Assembly: GCF_004027225.2 (NCBI RefSeq)
Contig: NC_044288.2
Coordinates: 4,763,719 to 4,827,718, forward strand
DNA length: 64,000 nucleotides
From: Strigops habroptila
Lineage: Eukaryota > Chordata > Aves > Psittaciformes > Psittacidae
Reading direction: 5' to 3'
This document shows, piece after piece, positions 36,701-47,469 of this stretch. The position numbers were made by a program, and so were the translations under genes. Every line of letters begins with the position of its first letter. Position 1 is the first letter of the stretch. Below the pieces are notes generated by a model. The model searched no databases and was not told where the DNA came from. It saw only the letters and a program-made list of their open reading frames with translations.

Positions 36701-39700
36701 GGCTCACAGACACCGTTAGCCCCCGTCGCCTGCTTACTCTCTGGCAGCACCTTATAATGGTCCTTTCCTGCCTCAGCTGCCCCAGAGTTTGGATTGAACT
36801 TCTGGAACCTGTGCAGAGGGTCAGTGCACAAATTATCCAGAAAGAGAGACTGGTTAAGGGTGCGCTCAATGGCAGGGGTGTCAAACTTCCAAGTATCTTC
36901 TGTTCTCATGTGATCAGAAACAGGATGCCAGGATTGCTCAAACCCATTTTCCCCTGAAGTCCTGTAGAGGTGCAAGAGATCCCTGGGTGGCACCTGAGAA
37001 GACTTCCCAGAATTAAAATCTCCATTTCTCGTGAGCCCTGTGTGTTCAGAACCAGCAGATCCTGGCATAGCAGGTTTTGATGGATTCTGTAAACAGCTCT
37101 GGTCTCCTGAAGGACACAGCTTGGAGGGTGAGGCACCCAATGTAGAAGGCATGACATGGGCTGTTGGGATGGCCACTTGGGCTTTGATGGGCTGGAATGA
37201 GGAACCGTTACTGGAATTGCCAAAGTCTGGGGAAAGAAGAACGATGCTCTGATTAGAATCCTGAAAATAGTCCAACATGAACAGCCACTCCTCTGCTGAA
37301 CTTCCCAGAAGAACTTAAAAACCTGACTCTTTTCCCCCTGAACACATCCTCCTAAGCAGCAGCAGCGAGACTAAGGCACACCAATGTTCCCCCTCATTAC
37401 AAGTTTCAGGAGCCTGCTGACATTTTCCTACCACCGTACTGCAGGGAGAATCCAAGTTTAATTCAGCACACGTTTTTAATCCCCTGTTATTAAGCTACTC
37501 TAGTATAACCTTAAGTCAATAAGGTTATCTTTCTATAGGTTTAGAAATCAAGTCCTTTAAATTGAATAAAAAGGCTGGAACTTACTCAGCTGAACACTGA
37601 GACCTTGATTCTGTTCTGCCCGTCCCACAGCTCAGCGACTCTGAACCGTAACCAAAGCTAACTGGAGCCTTCACTAAGCCCATGATGAGCTTCAGACATA
37701 GCTGAACGCTGGATCACCAGCAGTTGACTTTCAAACTCCTCCAGGACACTGCAGCAAAAGAGCTTTTGCTAGAGCAATGGCTCTGCCTTATTGCCACAGG
37801 AAACGAGACCGAGTTCGGCACACGCACCCCAACGTGAGCCCGTCGTGTCAGACGGGCACCAAACCTGGCCACGGGGAAGTGCAGGGTTATTCTTAGCAAC
37901 TCTCAGATTTCAATACAGCAACAGCAAGAACTGAGAAAGGCAAACAGCAAAGTGCCTGTTCCCACTCCTGGTCCCCAGACGTTGTGTACTGCACTAATTC
38001 CAGGCTTCTCCCAGCTACACGAGCTTGTTTTCTTCATGCGTTTGGCTAAAGGCCCACCCCCTATGATGTTTCTTTAATCCAACCTCAAGACTGCAACACC
38101 AACCCTCCACCTGTTTGTAACCTCAAAGCACTGCTACAAGGAATAAAAGGTTACGAGTTGAATAGGACTGAAACCAGATTCTGCAAAGACCAAACTGCAG
38201 GAAAACTGTCACAGTAAAGGCACAAGATACTCCCCTCATAAAATGAGCAGGAGGGGGGAAATCTCTCAGACATTACTTGGCTGTGTCTAGAACTCCAGAG
38301 AACACCCTGCTACCAAGCAGTCACAAGCACATTCACCTCAGCAAACAGAAGGGACAGGACAATTTCCTTTTACAGCCCCTGGATTTGTATCCCAGTATCA
38401 CTGTCGGGAACTCGAGCCCTCTGAGCAACACATCACATGTGGATGCTGCAATCGGTTCCTTCAGTGTGCTGAGGCTTGTCACAACATTTCCAACACACAC
38501 ACACGGACCTGACAGGCAGAAATTCAACCGCAGCTCTTACAAACAAGGCAACAGCATGACAAACATTCCAAAGGGCAATTTCTGAAAGGGCCATCATTAT
38601 CTCCCATGCCTTGGATGTTTTATTATCCTGAGAGGCACTAAAGGGGACACTTAAACATGTGCTCTAGTAATATTTCCAGCACTATTTCCACAACCCAGAC
38701 CTTCTAAAAAACCCTTAACTCACACATTATTGAGATCTACGGCTGCCGAAGCAGCTTGTGAAACACAGGGATGTACAAAGTACATTATTTTAAAGAACAC
38801 CACAAACTTCCTCACTGCTGGAAGAAGGATCAGTGAATCACTAGTGGTTTATGTCACTTTTGTGGATGAAGATGAAGATACAGGTGGAAAGGATTGCTGG
38901 GACAAGCAATTTCACAGAACACACCTCAGCTGAGGGACAGGCTGCAGCCTTCTTCAGTGAGCAGCACACAGCTCTAGCACTGAGGACACAAAGGCACACT
39001 GATCTGAAGGCTCTAGAGGCACCTATAAATTATTTCTTAAAAGAAAGAAATCACATCACACTTGCTGATAGATCACTTGGTCAGTATGAACCAGCAAATC
39101 AAACAAGGTGGCTCTTTTAGGCAGTTCAAAATGCTTACTACAGTTAGAAGAGAACGAAACCAGCTTAGAGAAACAGCAAGTCCCTTAATCACTTGTTTAT
39201 ATTTCAGTCAGCATATCTGTGTGCTGAGGCCCTGGTTTTGAAATAGTCTCCAAACATCATTGCAGATTCTGCTCTCTCCCAAGTTTTACATTCTAGGATT
39301 CAGTAATATCAGGCTATTTAATGCTTGAAACTCTCTCTGTTCCTGTGTGACCCCATGCTGACCATCACCTTCTGTGCTGTCTGAGCAGGAGGTCCCAATG
39401 CCCCCATCCCCGCTGTCAGCCACACTTGAGCTGCGGCTGACACGGCTCTGGAACTTCACAGACAACATGGGTGTTTTCCAGTCAGTCTCCAGGAAGTGAC
39501 TCTTCTGACTGGCACTGGGATCTGGAGAGAAAAAGCAGGAATGTTTAGGTTTTAGCCAACAGACTGAAAAGCCTTTTAATACACCTAATTAAGCCAATTG
39601 CCCATTCTACCCAAACCCATCCTTGCTTGACTCGCCGTATTGTTGCTAAAGAAATCTCTTTTGCAAAAGGAAGTGGAAGCAAACACAGGGAAGTCAAATA

Positions 39701-40174
39701 ACATCAACAGGAGACTGAAAAAAGTCAATCTAGTTATGGAAGTCAGTATGCAAAAGCAGTAAATTATATTCCCATTGATGAGTTTGGTGATATTACACCC
39801 GGCTGATGCTCTGGTGCTCAGATGAAACAGAGGAGCAGCAGCACTGGCCCACAGCAAAACTGGTTAAAAATACATTTTTACATTAACTGGTAAGAACTCT
39901 TCCAGATGTATCACTTATCATTCAAGAGATAGGTTTGTTAACAAACAACTCTCTCCCTGTGCATAGCGATGCAATTGTTTTATTTGGCAGGAATAAGACA
40001 TTGTTTTCAACCAAAAAGCTGCTTCTGGTAATGAACTCTTCTCAAGGCCATCTGCCTCCTCAGGGAAGCTGAAACAGGATCCGACAGCAGCAGGGCTTTA
40101 AAGAAAGGACTGTCCTTACCCGATGGAGTGTCCTGCTGCAGCCTCAGGTCTGGCTGTTTCTCCAGAGCAGCCAT
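30784..40174 (-). CDS. CEP85: Centrosomal protein of 85 kDa, complete, 13 coding exons
   Basis: Centrosomal coiled-coil protein that in human limits NEK2A-driven centrosome disjunction and binds STIL in centriole duplication. About 784 residues are predicted (human about 762). Exons in transcript order: 40120-40174, 39369-39521, 36499-37226, 35734-35867, 35020-35137, 34525-34710, 34007-34159, 33595-33749, 33007-33127, 32516-32566, 32322-32429, 31232-31460 and 30784-30947; all junctions keep frame. The N-terminus has conserved SSSVADSGD and GIGTSCSD blocks. The 728-base exon carries [20 protein letters not shown] and NGFEQSW. From about residue 310 on it is coiled coil, with near-identical stretches such as [20 protein letters not shown] and [18 protein letters not shown]. 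It ends [15 protein letters not shown]. The start follows 17 non-coding bases in the same exon (40175-40191). Introns 37227-39368 and 40192-41539 show nothing recognised. Confidence 0.96.
31614..31834 (+). mobile_element. CR1 LINE 3'-end fragment, older subfamily type
   Basis: It shows the GGCATTGGAACAGGCTTCC block, TGGTGGAATCACCATCCCTG, then GTGCTGGGTTAATGGTTGG and ATGATCTTAAAGGTC, ending in ATTCTATGATTCT. The middle block differs from the other CR1 pieces here, suggesting another subfamily. It lies antisense to CEP85 in an intron. Confidence 0.9.
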
Positions 40175-41539
40175 CTTATCTGTCCAGTGAACTACAGGAC
40201 AACACATAAAAATCAGTAAGTCAGTGTAAACCAACCCGTTCCCACTAACCAAAGGGTACATACACATCAGTTACTCTTCAGAGTAACACAGTATTTCATA
40301 TTTAATGAGCATCTCCTCCCAAGAGTATCTCTGCTTCATCCCCACAGCACAGAGGCCTTAAAAAAGCCCTTGCAGTTACTGTAGGTTTTCTTCATGCCTG
40401 AGAAATGAGGAGAGTTCCTGTTCGCAACATTCTCCAGGTCTGCAGCAGTTCAGCAGCTCCTTTCAACTGGGGCATGTGTTATCCCCATCGTGGTTATTTA
40501 TAGAGCATCAGTCACCATGGTACCTACACGCTGCCTTTATGTCTACAGAGACTAAAAATTTCCTTTCAAAAGTCTTAACTCTAAACCAGTTCATTTCTGC
40601 CCTCTGTAGAGGTCACTGAGCAACTACAGGCAGAAATGCAGCCATTCACATCTTGATGTTGCTGCTCCATAAATGGCAGTCATTATCTATCTACAGCTTT
40701 GGTTTAATTTATCTGCTTATCCAAGTACTTCAGACAGTGAATTTCCTAACTGATGATGCAAGTTATGATTTGCAGCTCTCAGGCTTATTGTGGACATTCA
40801 AGGCCTATCTCCACTACATCAGACTCTCCACTCCATCAGCCTGACTCCATCAGTCAGATACTAAATCCTCGATTGCCAACTCCTACAGATTTGTGCTTAA
40901 CTGAGTCAGAGAGCTCTCAGAAACCATTAATTCTTAGAAAACAGGCACAGATTTTACAACACAGGATAGGCACTGTGAATACAATAGGTTAACAAAGCAG
41001 CATTTCACTCAGCAAAGAAATAAAACACTTCTAGCTAAATGTAGCGCTTATTTTGTTTAATTTAGGTATGTTTCTGAAATTCCTGAGTTTAAATCTCAGT
41101 CTCCATCACTACAGACAGTTACAGCAGGGAAAATCAAGCGTGGCTCTTGAAATAAGACAGACAAAGCAAGCAAAGCGTTCCCACCGCACCCAGCACCCAC
41201 CCCACAGCGCACGCCCTGGGCAGCGGGCACAGGGAGGGGGTAGGAAGGGAGAGGTGGGTCACGAAGAGGGAGAGCAGCACTTTACCCGGTGGAAGGGGAG
41301 AGCTTGGAGAGGACGTGATGTGAAGCCAGGCTGCGGGGGGAAACTCTTCACCCTCCAGAAGGAGACGGGGAGAACAGTGATTTGGGTGGAGAGAGGGGAA
41401 GGCCGTCCCTGAGGGGTCCGGGGAACGGAACCGGTCCCTTGAGGGGCTGGGGGGGGAAGGCGGGGTGGTTTGACCGAGGGGGCCCCAGACCGAGGCCCGC
41501 CCCGCGGTGCCGGCAGCGGGACAGCTCCGGGCCCCTCAC

Positions 41540-41780
41540 CTGCCTCCGCCGCGCTGCCCGCGCCGCCCCGCGACCGTTACAGCCAGGGGGCGGGAAGCGC
41601 GGGGAGCACCAGAGGGAAACCGACGGAGCCCCGCCCCTCGCTGCCCCGCAGCCTATCGGGAGTGCCGACCCCGCCCCTGCGGGTCGCTCATTGGCTCGCC
41701 AGGACGCTGATCCCCGCCCCTCAGCTCAGCGGAGGAGCAGTGTCCGCAGCCGGCGGTGGCCGTTCTGCCGCGCCTGCGCA
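41540..41780 (-). promoter_or_regulatory. CEP85 non-coding exon 1 and CpG-island promoter
   Basis: On the minus strand a GTGAGGGG donor follows GGAGGCAG, with the exon edge at 41540, fitting a 5' non-coding exon spliced to the acceptor before 40191. Upstream on that strand are GC boxes around 41630-41680, a CCAAT box (ATTGG on + at 41690-41694) and an NRF1-like CGCGCCTGCGCA (41769-41780). The CpG-rich island spans roughly 41380-41950. The exact transcription start is not visible. Confidence 0.6.
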
Positions 41781-41937
41781 GCTCCGACCGCTGGTAGCGC
41801 GGTGTCCTCCGCGCTGGGGTGGTGCGGGGCTACTGCGGGTTCCGGCTTGCTCGGGGTGTTTTACACGTTACAGCCGGTTCTCACCGTTCCGCTCGGTCTC
41901 CTCGGTGTCGCGGGTTTTGGTTTTGCGCTTCCTGAGA

Positions 41938-42046
41938 GCATTCCAGTGCCTAAAGGGGCGACAGGAAAGCTGGAGAGGGGCTTTGGACGAGCGCCTGTAG
42001 GGACAGGACAAGGGGAATGGCTTTAACCTGACAAAGCAGGGAAAAG
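41938..42046 (+). mobile_element. CR1 LINE internal fragment
   Basis: Blocks ACAGGAAAGCTGGAGAGGGG, GCCTGTAGGGACAGGACAAG and AATGGCTTTAACCTGACA match the CR1 segment that normally lies a few hundred bases before the 3' end. The 3' end itself is missing here. It abuts the CEP85 CpG island. Confidence 0.8.
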
Positions 42047-45000
42047 GGAAGTCCTAAGTGGAAATGCTTTTATGTAAGCTTAAAAATAGCTATTTAGTGC
42101 CCCCAAATCTCTCCACCCTTAAACTTATGGACAAATGCAAGGGCATCTTCCTAAATCTGCACCTACTGGTTTGGATGTGTATCTTTGTAATCAAAAGGGA
42201 ATCTATAACCAGCACAGAAAACAGATGGACAGGAAGAGTGTGTGCCTCACTCTGCCTCTGGTCTGCCTTCAAACACAGTAGTGCTGGTGGTCCTGAAGAC
42301 GATATTGGGTATGAAGGTCCAAATTTGTCATTATTGCAGTTTAGCATTTGTGATCCTAATGTCACTACTGAAAGGAAACTATGGCAGTGAGTCCATGTTA
42401 CCCTGAAAGCCTGTAGGACACATCCCTCATGTTTGTGCCTCTAGTTATCTAGCTGGCCATTGCAGGTCAGACAAATACAGTAGAGTAGAAAAATCAATGG
42501 TACACATAAAGTGCGTGTTATTGATGAGTAGGGATGAAAAGGTGTTGATATTCATAGAATATTTCCATGATTGAATGATTTCTGTGGTGTTTGACCCCAA
42601 GCTAAGAAAATATAATAGAGTTGTTAAAGTCTGGGGGCTGTTTTGCAGCAAATATCCATCGATGAAAACCCAGTGATGTTGCTTCTAGACCTTGTGGAAA
42701 AATGAGTGTTCTCTCCTTATATCACTAAGTATTTTGTTACTAAACACTGAATGTTGGTATGACAGTTTGTGTAGTCACATCTGCAAAATGCTTGGCCTAT
42801 GATAAAGAGCAGCACTGGCGCTATAAGATTGTCAGTGGTGCTTGAATTCATTTTTCCTCCCAACTTGTCAAGTTGTCACTTGACTGAAATACCATTTTCA
42901 ATGAGCTAACGCAGCCCAGGACATTATGTGCAGGTCATTAAATGTTTGTCTTGACATCTTTTACAGAACAAGCAGCTCCCCAGCCACCATAGTTCAGTCT
43001 CAGCAAACACTTTGGATGTTCAAACAAAGCTGCAGCATCTTTGCAGGAGGTGGGGGGGGCTGTGGACCACTTCAGTGGACTTGGAATATTTTTCAGCAAT
43101 AGCAGAAACATGTTTAAAAACCTGCTTGAAGTACTCCATAGAAAAGACAGACATTTAGAAACCTGCTGGAAGTACTTAACAGGCTGCTGTAGGTCGCTGG
43201 CTTGTCGAAATGATCGAATACTTCCAGGCAAGCTGACATTTAACTATGAAATCGGACGTGACCTATCGACTGATCCTCAGCACCAAAATTAGAAGGTAAT
43301 GATTAGCTTTGTAGAGTTCTCAGCAGAGGAAGTTTATTTATCCCATGCAGGACACTTGGATCAGGAATATACATTGGCAGGGCACTGAGGAGAATCATCT
43401 GAAAGAGCTCTATAGTGCTAGATACACTCAACTCCTATCAGTCCTAGAGGGGGAGTTAGACATTAATAGCAGGCATGCCATTGCACTGCTAATGCTGGCT
43501 CCAAACAAAACAAGCATATTTCTTTCCTCAACTTTCCTTTTCTAAAGGAAAAAAGTCTCTTTCCCTCCCCTCTTGCCAACATTTTTGCAGCATTTCCTAA
43601 AGTTTATAGTGTTTGAAAGGGTATTCTCCAGCTCACCATTGGTCCACCAGATGCACCAGAGCAGTCCAATGGGCTGAAAAATCAATTCAAGCAGATTTGA
43701 AGCTCTCTGAAAGAATTTTTTGTGCATGAGCTCTGCTTATAAACTGGGATCTATCCCCCAGTGCCAGGCGGACTTCTTAAAATGGTATTTACTCTTAGAA
43801 TCTTTAGGTAAGCAAAGGAATGAGGGTGGTGAGGCACGGGTTGTCAGAGAACTTGTGAATGCTCCATCACTGGAAGTGTTCAAACTCAGGTCGGATGGTG
43901 TTTTGAGCAACCTGGTCTAGTGGAAGGTCTGTGGCAGGGATTTGGACTAAGTGGTATTTTAAGGTCCCTTCTAACACAAACACTTAGACTGGAATGATAA
44001 TGGCTTACTCCTAAAAAGAAATACTGAATTATACGGATGGGGAAAATGGTGTGTTTTAAAGTCATCAGTGTGACAAGTGAGATGGCACAAGGAGAATAAA
44101 CGAGAGGTGCAGAACTGAAGGATATAAAGAGAGATGCTGTCTATGAAGAGAAAATGAGTTTGTAGGGGATGAAAGTGCTACTATTGGGTTTTTACACGAG
44201 GAGTGTGGTGCTGAGCAGCTCCAGGAGAACCGACTGTCTGCAGAGATTTACAGTGATGGTGTTTGGGAGAATTTACCTTCTTCACTCTGCACAGGCAAGC
44301 CGAGTGGTTCTGCGACTGAGCTAGGGACACAAAAACTTAGTCAGAAAGTTTTCTTCTGTTTGTCTGAGGTTCAGGTTGTTTTTAAAACTTGGAAGGTGCT
44401 GGAGAGGTGAAAGGGAAAATAATCTGAAGGAACTTAGAACTGCAGATTTTTCATTTCGAGCTTTTTTAAAGGAGATTCTTTCATTGGTCATAGTTAAATT
44501 AGGCTTGGAGCAGCAGCAGACTGAACACAGATTGATTTTCTCCTCCCTCCATCCCTAGCAAATATAAACTCCATGTGTCAAAGCTTGTGCTCCAGCACTG
44601 GCTCCTGCAGCAAAGTAAACTGCTTATAATGTGAAATTTCCTCACAGGGAGGGAAGATGGCAGCGGCTGTAACGGGTCATTGGATGCTGCAGGTCTGTAA
44701 TTTTACACATTTTTGGAAAGAAAGGTATGTGTTCATTTTAATTTGCCATTTCTTTTTGATTTCTTTATCTTTAAAAGATGTTCAACTTGCTGCCCATTTG
44801 TACAGCAATTTGCAAGAGTATGTTCAGGTTTGATAGACTGCCTTAGCATAAAGTTGCCTCTATAGTCATTGGCATTGCAGCTGTAAGACTGCAACTTCCA
44901 TTTGATTTCTTAACACTCCTGTTCTATAGGGTGAAAATGAATCCCACTTGAACAGAAAACACTGGTTTTAGTGGTGTTAAAACATCTTTATCCTAAAAAA

Positions 45001-45503
45001 CTGTATAATTAAAATAACCAGATTATTCTATTTTTAGTATTATTGAATTCTGTTGAATAAGACGGTTTATTCCCTCTTGAGTTCTTTTGTATAACCAATT
45101 TTTGCTGCAGAGAGTCATTGGACATCACTGTACCTTCAGCTGTGATGTGGGGCTTGGAACATCCGAAAAGGAGGACTGAGAAATATTCCTCTACCTTCAG
45201 AAGTGTCCTAAATAGGAACACGCTGCTCTGACGCTGCTGTTGGTTCAAACAGACTGCGTAATGCTCTTAAAATCCTACAAGTCAGGCACCCTGAGGTAGA
45301 CTGAGGGTGCTTAATACTTCATAGTGATGAGCTTATCAGGATGCCTTTTACTGGTACATTAGAAACGGGTGGATGATGCATTTCTCCATCTTGTAGATGG
45401 GAGGCAATACCACCCAGATTCTCAGCGAGCAGTGGGTCACGCACTGTGTGAAGGAAGGACTCCAGCTTCACTGTTTGATGCTTTTTTCTCTCCTATGTTT
45501 TAG
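42047..45503. other. Gene-poor interval between CEP85 and GJA9
   Basis: Apart from one CR1 piece (43819-43986), no exon or RNA gene is recognised over 3.4 kb. Base composition falls from GC-rich to AT-rich here. The right end carries a splice acceptor, TTTTAG (45498-45503), so the interval should hold the untranslated first exon of GJA9, but I cannot place it. Human places these two flanks far apart on chromosome 1, so a rearrangement breakpoint lies somewhere here. Confidence 0.5.
43819..43986 (+). mobile_element. CR1 LINE 3'-end fragment
   Basis: Sense CR1 tail with TGAGGGTGGTGAGGCAC, CATCACTGGAAGTGTTCAAA, CTGGTCTAGTGGAAGG and TTAAGGTCCCTTCTAACAC. It lacks a clean terminal ATTCTATGAT repeat and looks moderately diverged. 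Confidence 0.88.
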
Positions 45504-45510
45504 TGTTAAG

Positions 45511-45522
45511 ATGGCAGAATAA
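45511..45522 (+). promoter_or_regulatory. Three-codon upstream ORF in the GJA9 5' leader
   Basis: ATG GCA GAA TAA lies in the leader downstream of the predicted acceptor at 45503. Its stop ends two bases before the GJA9 ATG. Such a short uORF would have to be leaky-scanned or re-initiated past, so it may damp translation. Confidence 0.55.
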
Positions 45523-45524
45523 CC

Positions 45525-47087
45525 ATGGGAGACTGGAATTTCCTTGGTGGCATATTAGAGGAGGTCCACATTCATTCCACGATTATTGGAAAGATTTGGC
45601 TAACGATCCTCTTCATATTTCGAATGCTTGTCCTTGGAGTGGCAACTGAGGATGTTTGGAATGATGAACAGTCTGAATTTATATGCAATACTGAGCAACC
45701 TGGTTGCAGAAACGTGTGCTATGATGAGGCCTTTCCCATCTCTCTCATAAGATACTGGGTCTTGCAAGTTATATTTGTGTCTTCCCCTTCCTTGGTGTAT
45801 ATGGGACATGCCTTATACAGACTGAGAGCCTTGGAGAAAGAGAGGCAAAAAAAGAAAGCTCAGGTAAGGGTGGAACTCGAAAGCACTGAACTAGAAATGA
45901 CTGAAAACAGGAAAAGGCTGGAGAGAGAACTCCGGCAGCTGGATCAAAGGAAGCTGAACAAAGCACCCCTGAGAGGCTCTTTGCTCTGCACTTATGTGAT
46001 ACATATTTTCACAAGATCGGCAGTGGAGGTCGGGTTTATGATTGGGCAGTATCTTCTTTATGGCTTTCATCTAGATCCCCTTTATAAATGTCAGAGAGAT
46101 CCTTGTCCAAACACAGTTGACTGCTTTGTGTCTAGACCAACAGAAAAGACAGTGTTCATTTTATTCATGCAATCAATAGCAACTGTATCATTGCTTCTAA
46201 ATATCCTAGAAATTGTCCACCTGGGATTCCGAAAGATCAAAATGGGACTTTGTGGGCAGAGTAAAACCAAGGATGACCCTGAAAATTTCAACATAAACAA
46301 ATCTAAGAAGCACTCTGTGATACCACACTCTTCTTTGGGAATATCCACCACCCCTCAAAAAACTCTTCCTTCTGCACTTAGTGGTTATACCTTTTTAATG
46401 GAAAAGCAAACTGGGACCGCTGTCTACCCGCTTCTGAATGCTCCTCCCATGTTTCAGCCTATGCCAAACAACCGTACAGAAAGCAGCAGCAATTACACTC
46501 ATTGCAATCAGGAAAACAAATCACCAAAGAAGAGGCCAGCTACAAATGCTTTAGGCAATCAGACTCAAAGTGCCAGCACCAATAATAATGAAGGCTTGCT
46601 TGGAGAGCTTGGGAAAGAAGCACATGATGTGCAAAAAGAAGCTGAAAAGAAACATTTCCTTGTTGCTACTCAGAATGCAGATCTAGCTTCAAGCATGTGC
46701 TTGGGAAGCTGTGCTGAAATGCCATCTCCAACTTCGCTACAACCCCACACGACTTTTCCTATTACTGGTTTCAGAAGACAACATGGAATCAGTTCATCTT
46801 GGAACTGCTCAGCAGTGCTTGAGAGTGCAGAAGCTTCTACAAATTCTCTTCCAAAGAACAGCAACAGAAGACAAAGCAGTTTCAGTGCAGACAAAGCCCA
46901 AGCTCCTTGCAATGCTGATGTAAAGAAGTGTAGCCGACCAGACACTCCTGACTCTACAGGGGAGGTGAGCTCAGGATCTAAACAAAGTAGAACCTGTGAC
47001 AGCCCTAAGCCTTTCTCCCTGTCTAGACAAGTGTCGATGTCAAGCAGCGCCAGCAGCAGGCGAGCACCCACTGATCTGCAGATATAG
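45525..47087 (+). CDS. GJA9: Gap junction alpha-9 protein (connexin 58/59), complete, 520 residues
   Basis: Connexin subunit of intercellular channels in the plasma membrane. The coding region is a single exon, as in most connexins. The N-terminus MGDWNFLG is typical. Four membrane spans lie near residues 23-42, 77-97, 152-176 and 207-233. Extracellular loop 1 holds C54, C61 and C65 (CX6CX3C). Loop 2 holds C189, C194 and C200 (CX4CX5C), followed by SRPTEKT. The cytoplasmic loop (about 98-150) is long and charged. The C-terminal tail from about residue 235 is long, Ser/Asn-rich and poorly conserved, but the last residues RRAPTDLQI match human GJA9, a PDZ-type end. Human GJA9 is about 515 residues. 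MYCBP lies 3.1 kb downstream on the same strand; in human the pair makes GJA9-MYCBP read-through RNAs. Confidence 0.96.
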   Translation: MGDWNFLGGILEEVHIHSTIIGKIWLTILFIFRMLVLGVATEDVWNDEQSEFICNTEQPGCRNVCYDEAFPISLIRYWVLQVIFVSSPSLVYMGHALYRLRALEKERQKKKAQVRVELESTELEMTENRKRLERELRQLDQRKLNKAPLRGSLLCTYVIHIFTRSAVEVGFMIGQYLLYGFHLDPLYKCQRDPCPNTVDCFVSRPTEKTVFILFMQSIATVSLLLNILEIVHLGFRKIKMGLCGQSKTKDDPENFNINKSKKHSVIPHSSLGISTTPQKTLPSALSGYTFLMEKQTGTAVYPLLNAPPMFQPMPNNRTESSSNYTHCNQENKSPKKRPATNALGNQTQSASTNNNEGLLGELGKEAHDVQKEAEKKHFLVATQNADLASSMCLGSCAEMPSPTSLQPHTTFPITGFRRQHGISSSWNCSAVLESAEASTNSLPKNSNRRQSSFSADKAQAPCNADVKKCSRPDTPDSTGEVSSGSKQSRTCDSPKPFSLSRQVSMSSSASSRRAPTDLQI

Positions 47088-47411
47088 CACCAGTTAACCC
47101 GCAGTCACACTGGTCAGTGCTGGGTGATTACTGACCATTGAGACGCAAGCAAGACCCGTGTATAAGAGTAGCTAAATTATTGAGCTTGTAACAGTTGTTC
47201 CATCTAGCTAGAGAAGTTGTGTAGCCCTTTGAATCTTAGCTGAGTAACTTTTAAACAGGCTCTTTACTTCCTTTGTAATGAAAACAGTGGCTTAGACCTC
47301 AGCATATAAACTTCTGCACTACCCTTCCAGCTCCAAAGGGAAACACACATCATGTAGTCCACATGTTAGGAAAAGTCAGACATAAAATCACAGCTAATAC
47401 TATTTAAACTG

Positions 47412-47469
47412 AATAAAACTAGAAGACAAAATTTACAGTCTAACAGTGTACTTTACAAAGACCAATAAA
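47412..47469 (+). terminator. Candidate poly(A) signals of GJA9
   Basis: Two AATAAA motifs, 47412-47417 and 47464-47469, lie about 330-380 bases past the GJA9 stop. Further AATAAA motifs occur past 48.1 kb in this AT-rich stretch, so the used site is uncertain. Confidence 0.4.

Noticed and set aside
41382-42026. 214-codon frame in the CEP85 CpG island
   Set aside because: Arginine/proline/glycine-rich translation of a CpG island, no start context, and it ends inside a CR1 fragment.
44657-44833. Short frame starting MAAAVTGHWMLQ between CEP85 and GJA9
   Set aside because: The ATG lies in a YY1-like AAGATGGC motif, which might mark a transcription start, but the peptide has no family resemblance and runs through a probable donor; it could instead be part of the unplaced GJA9 leader.
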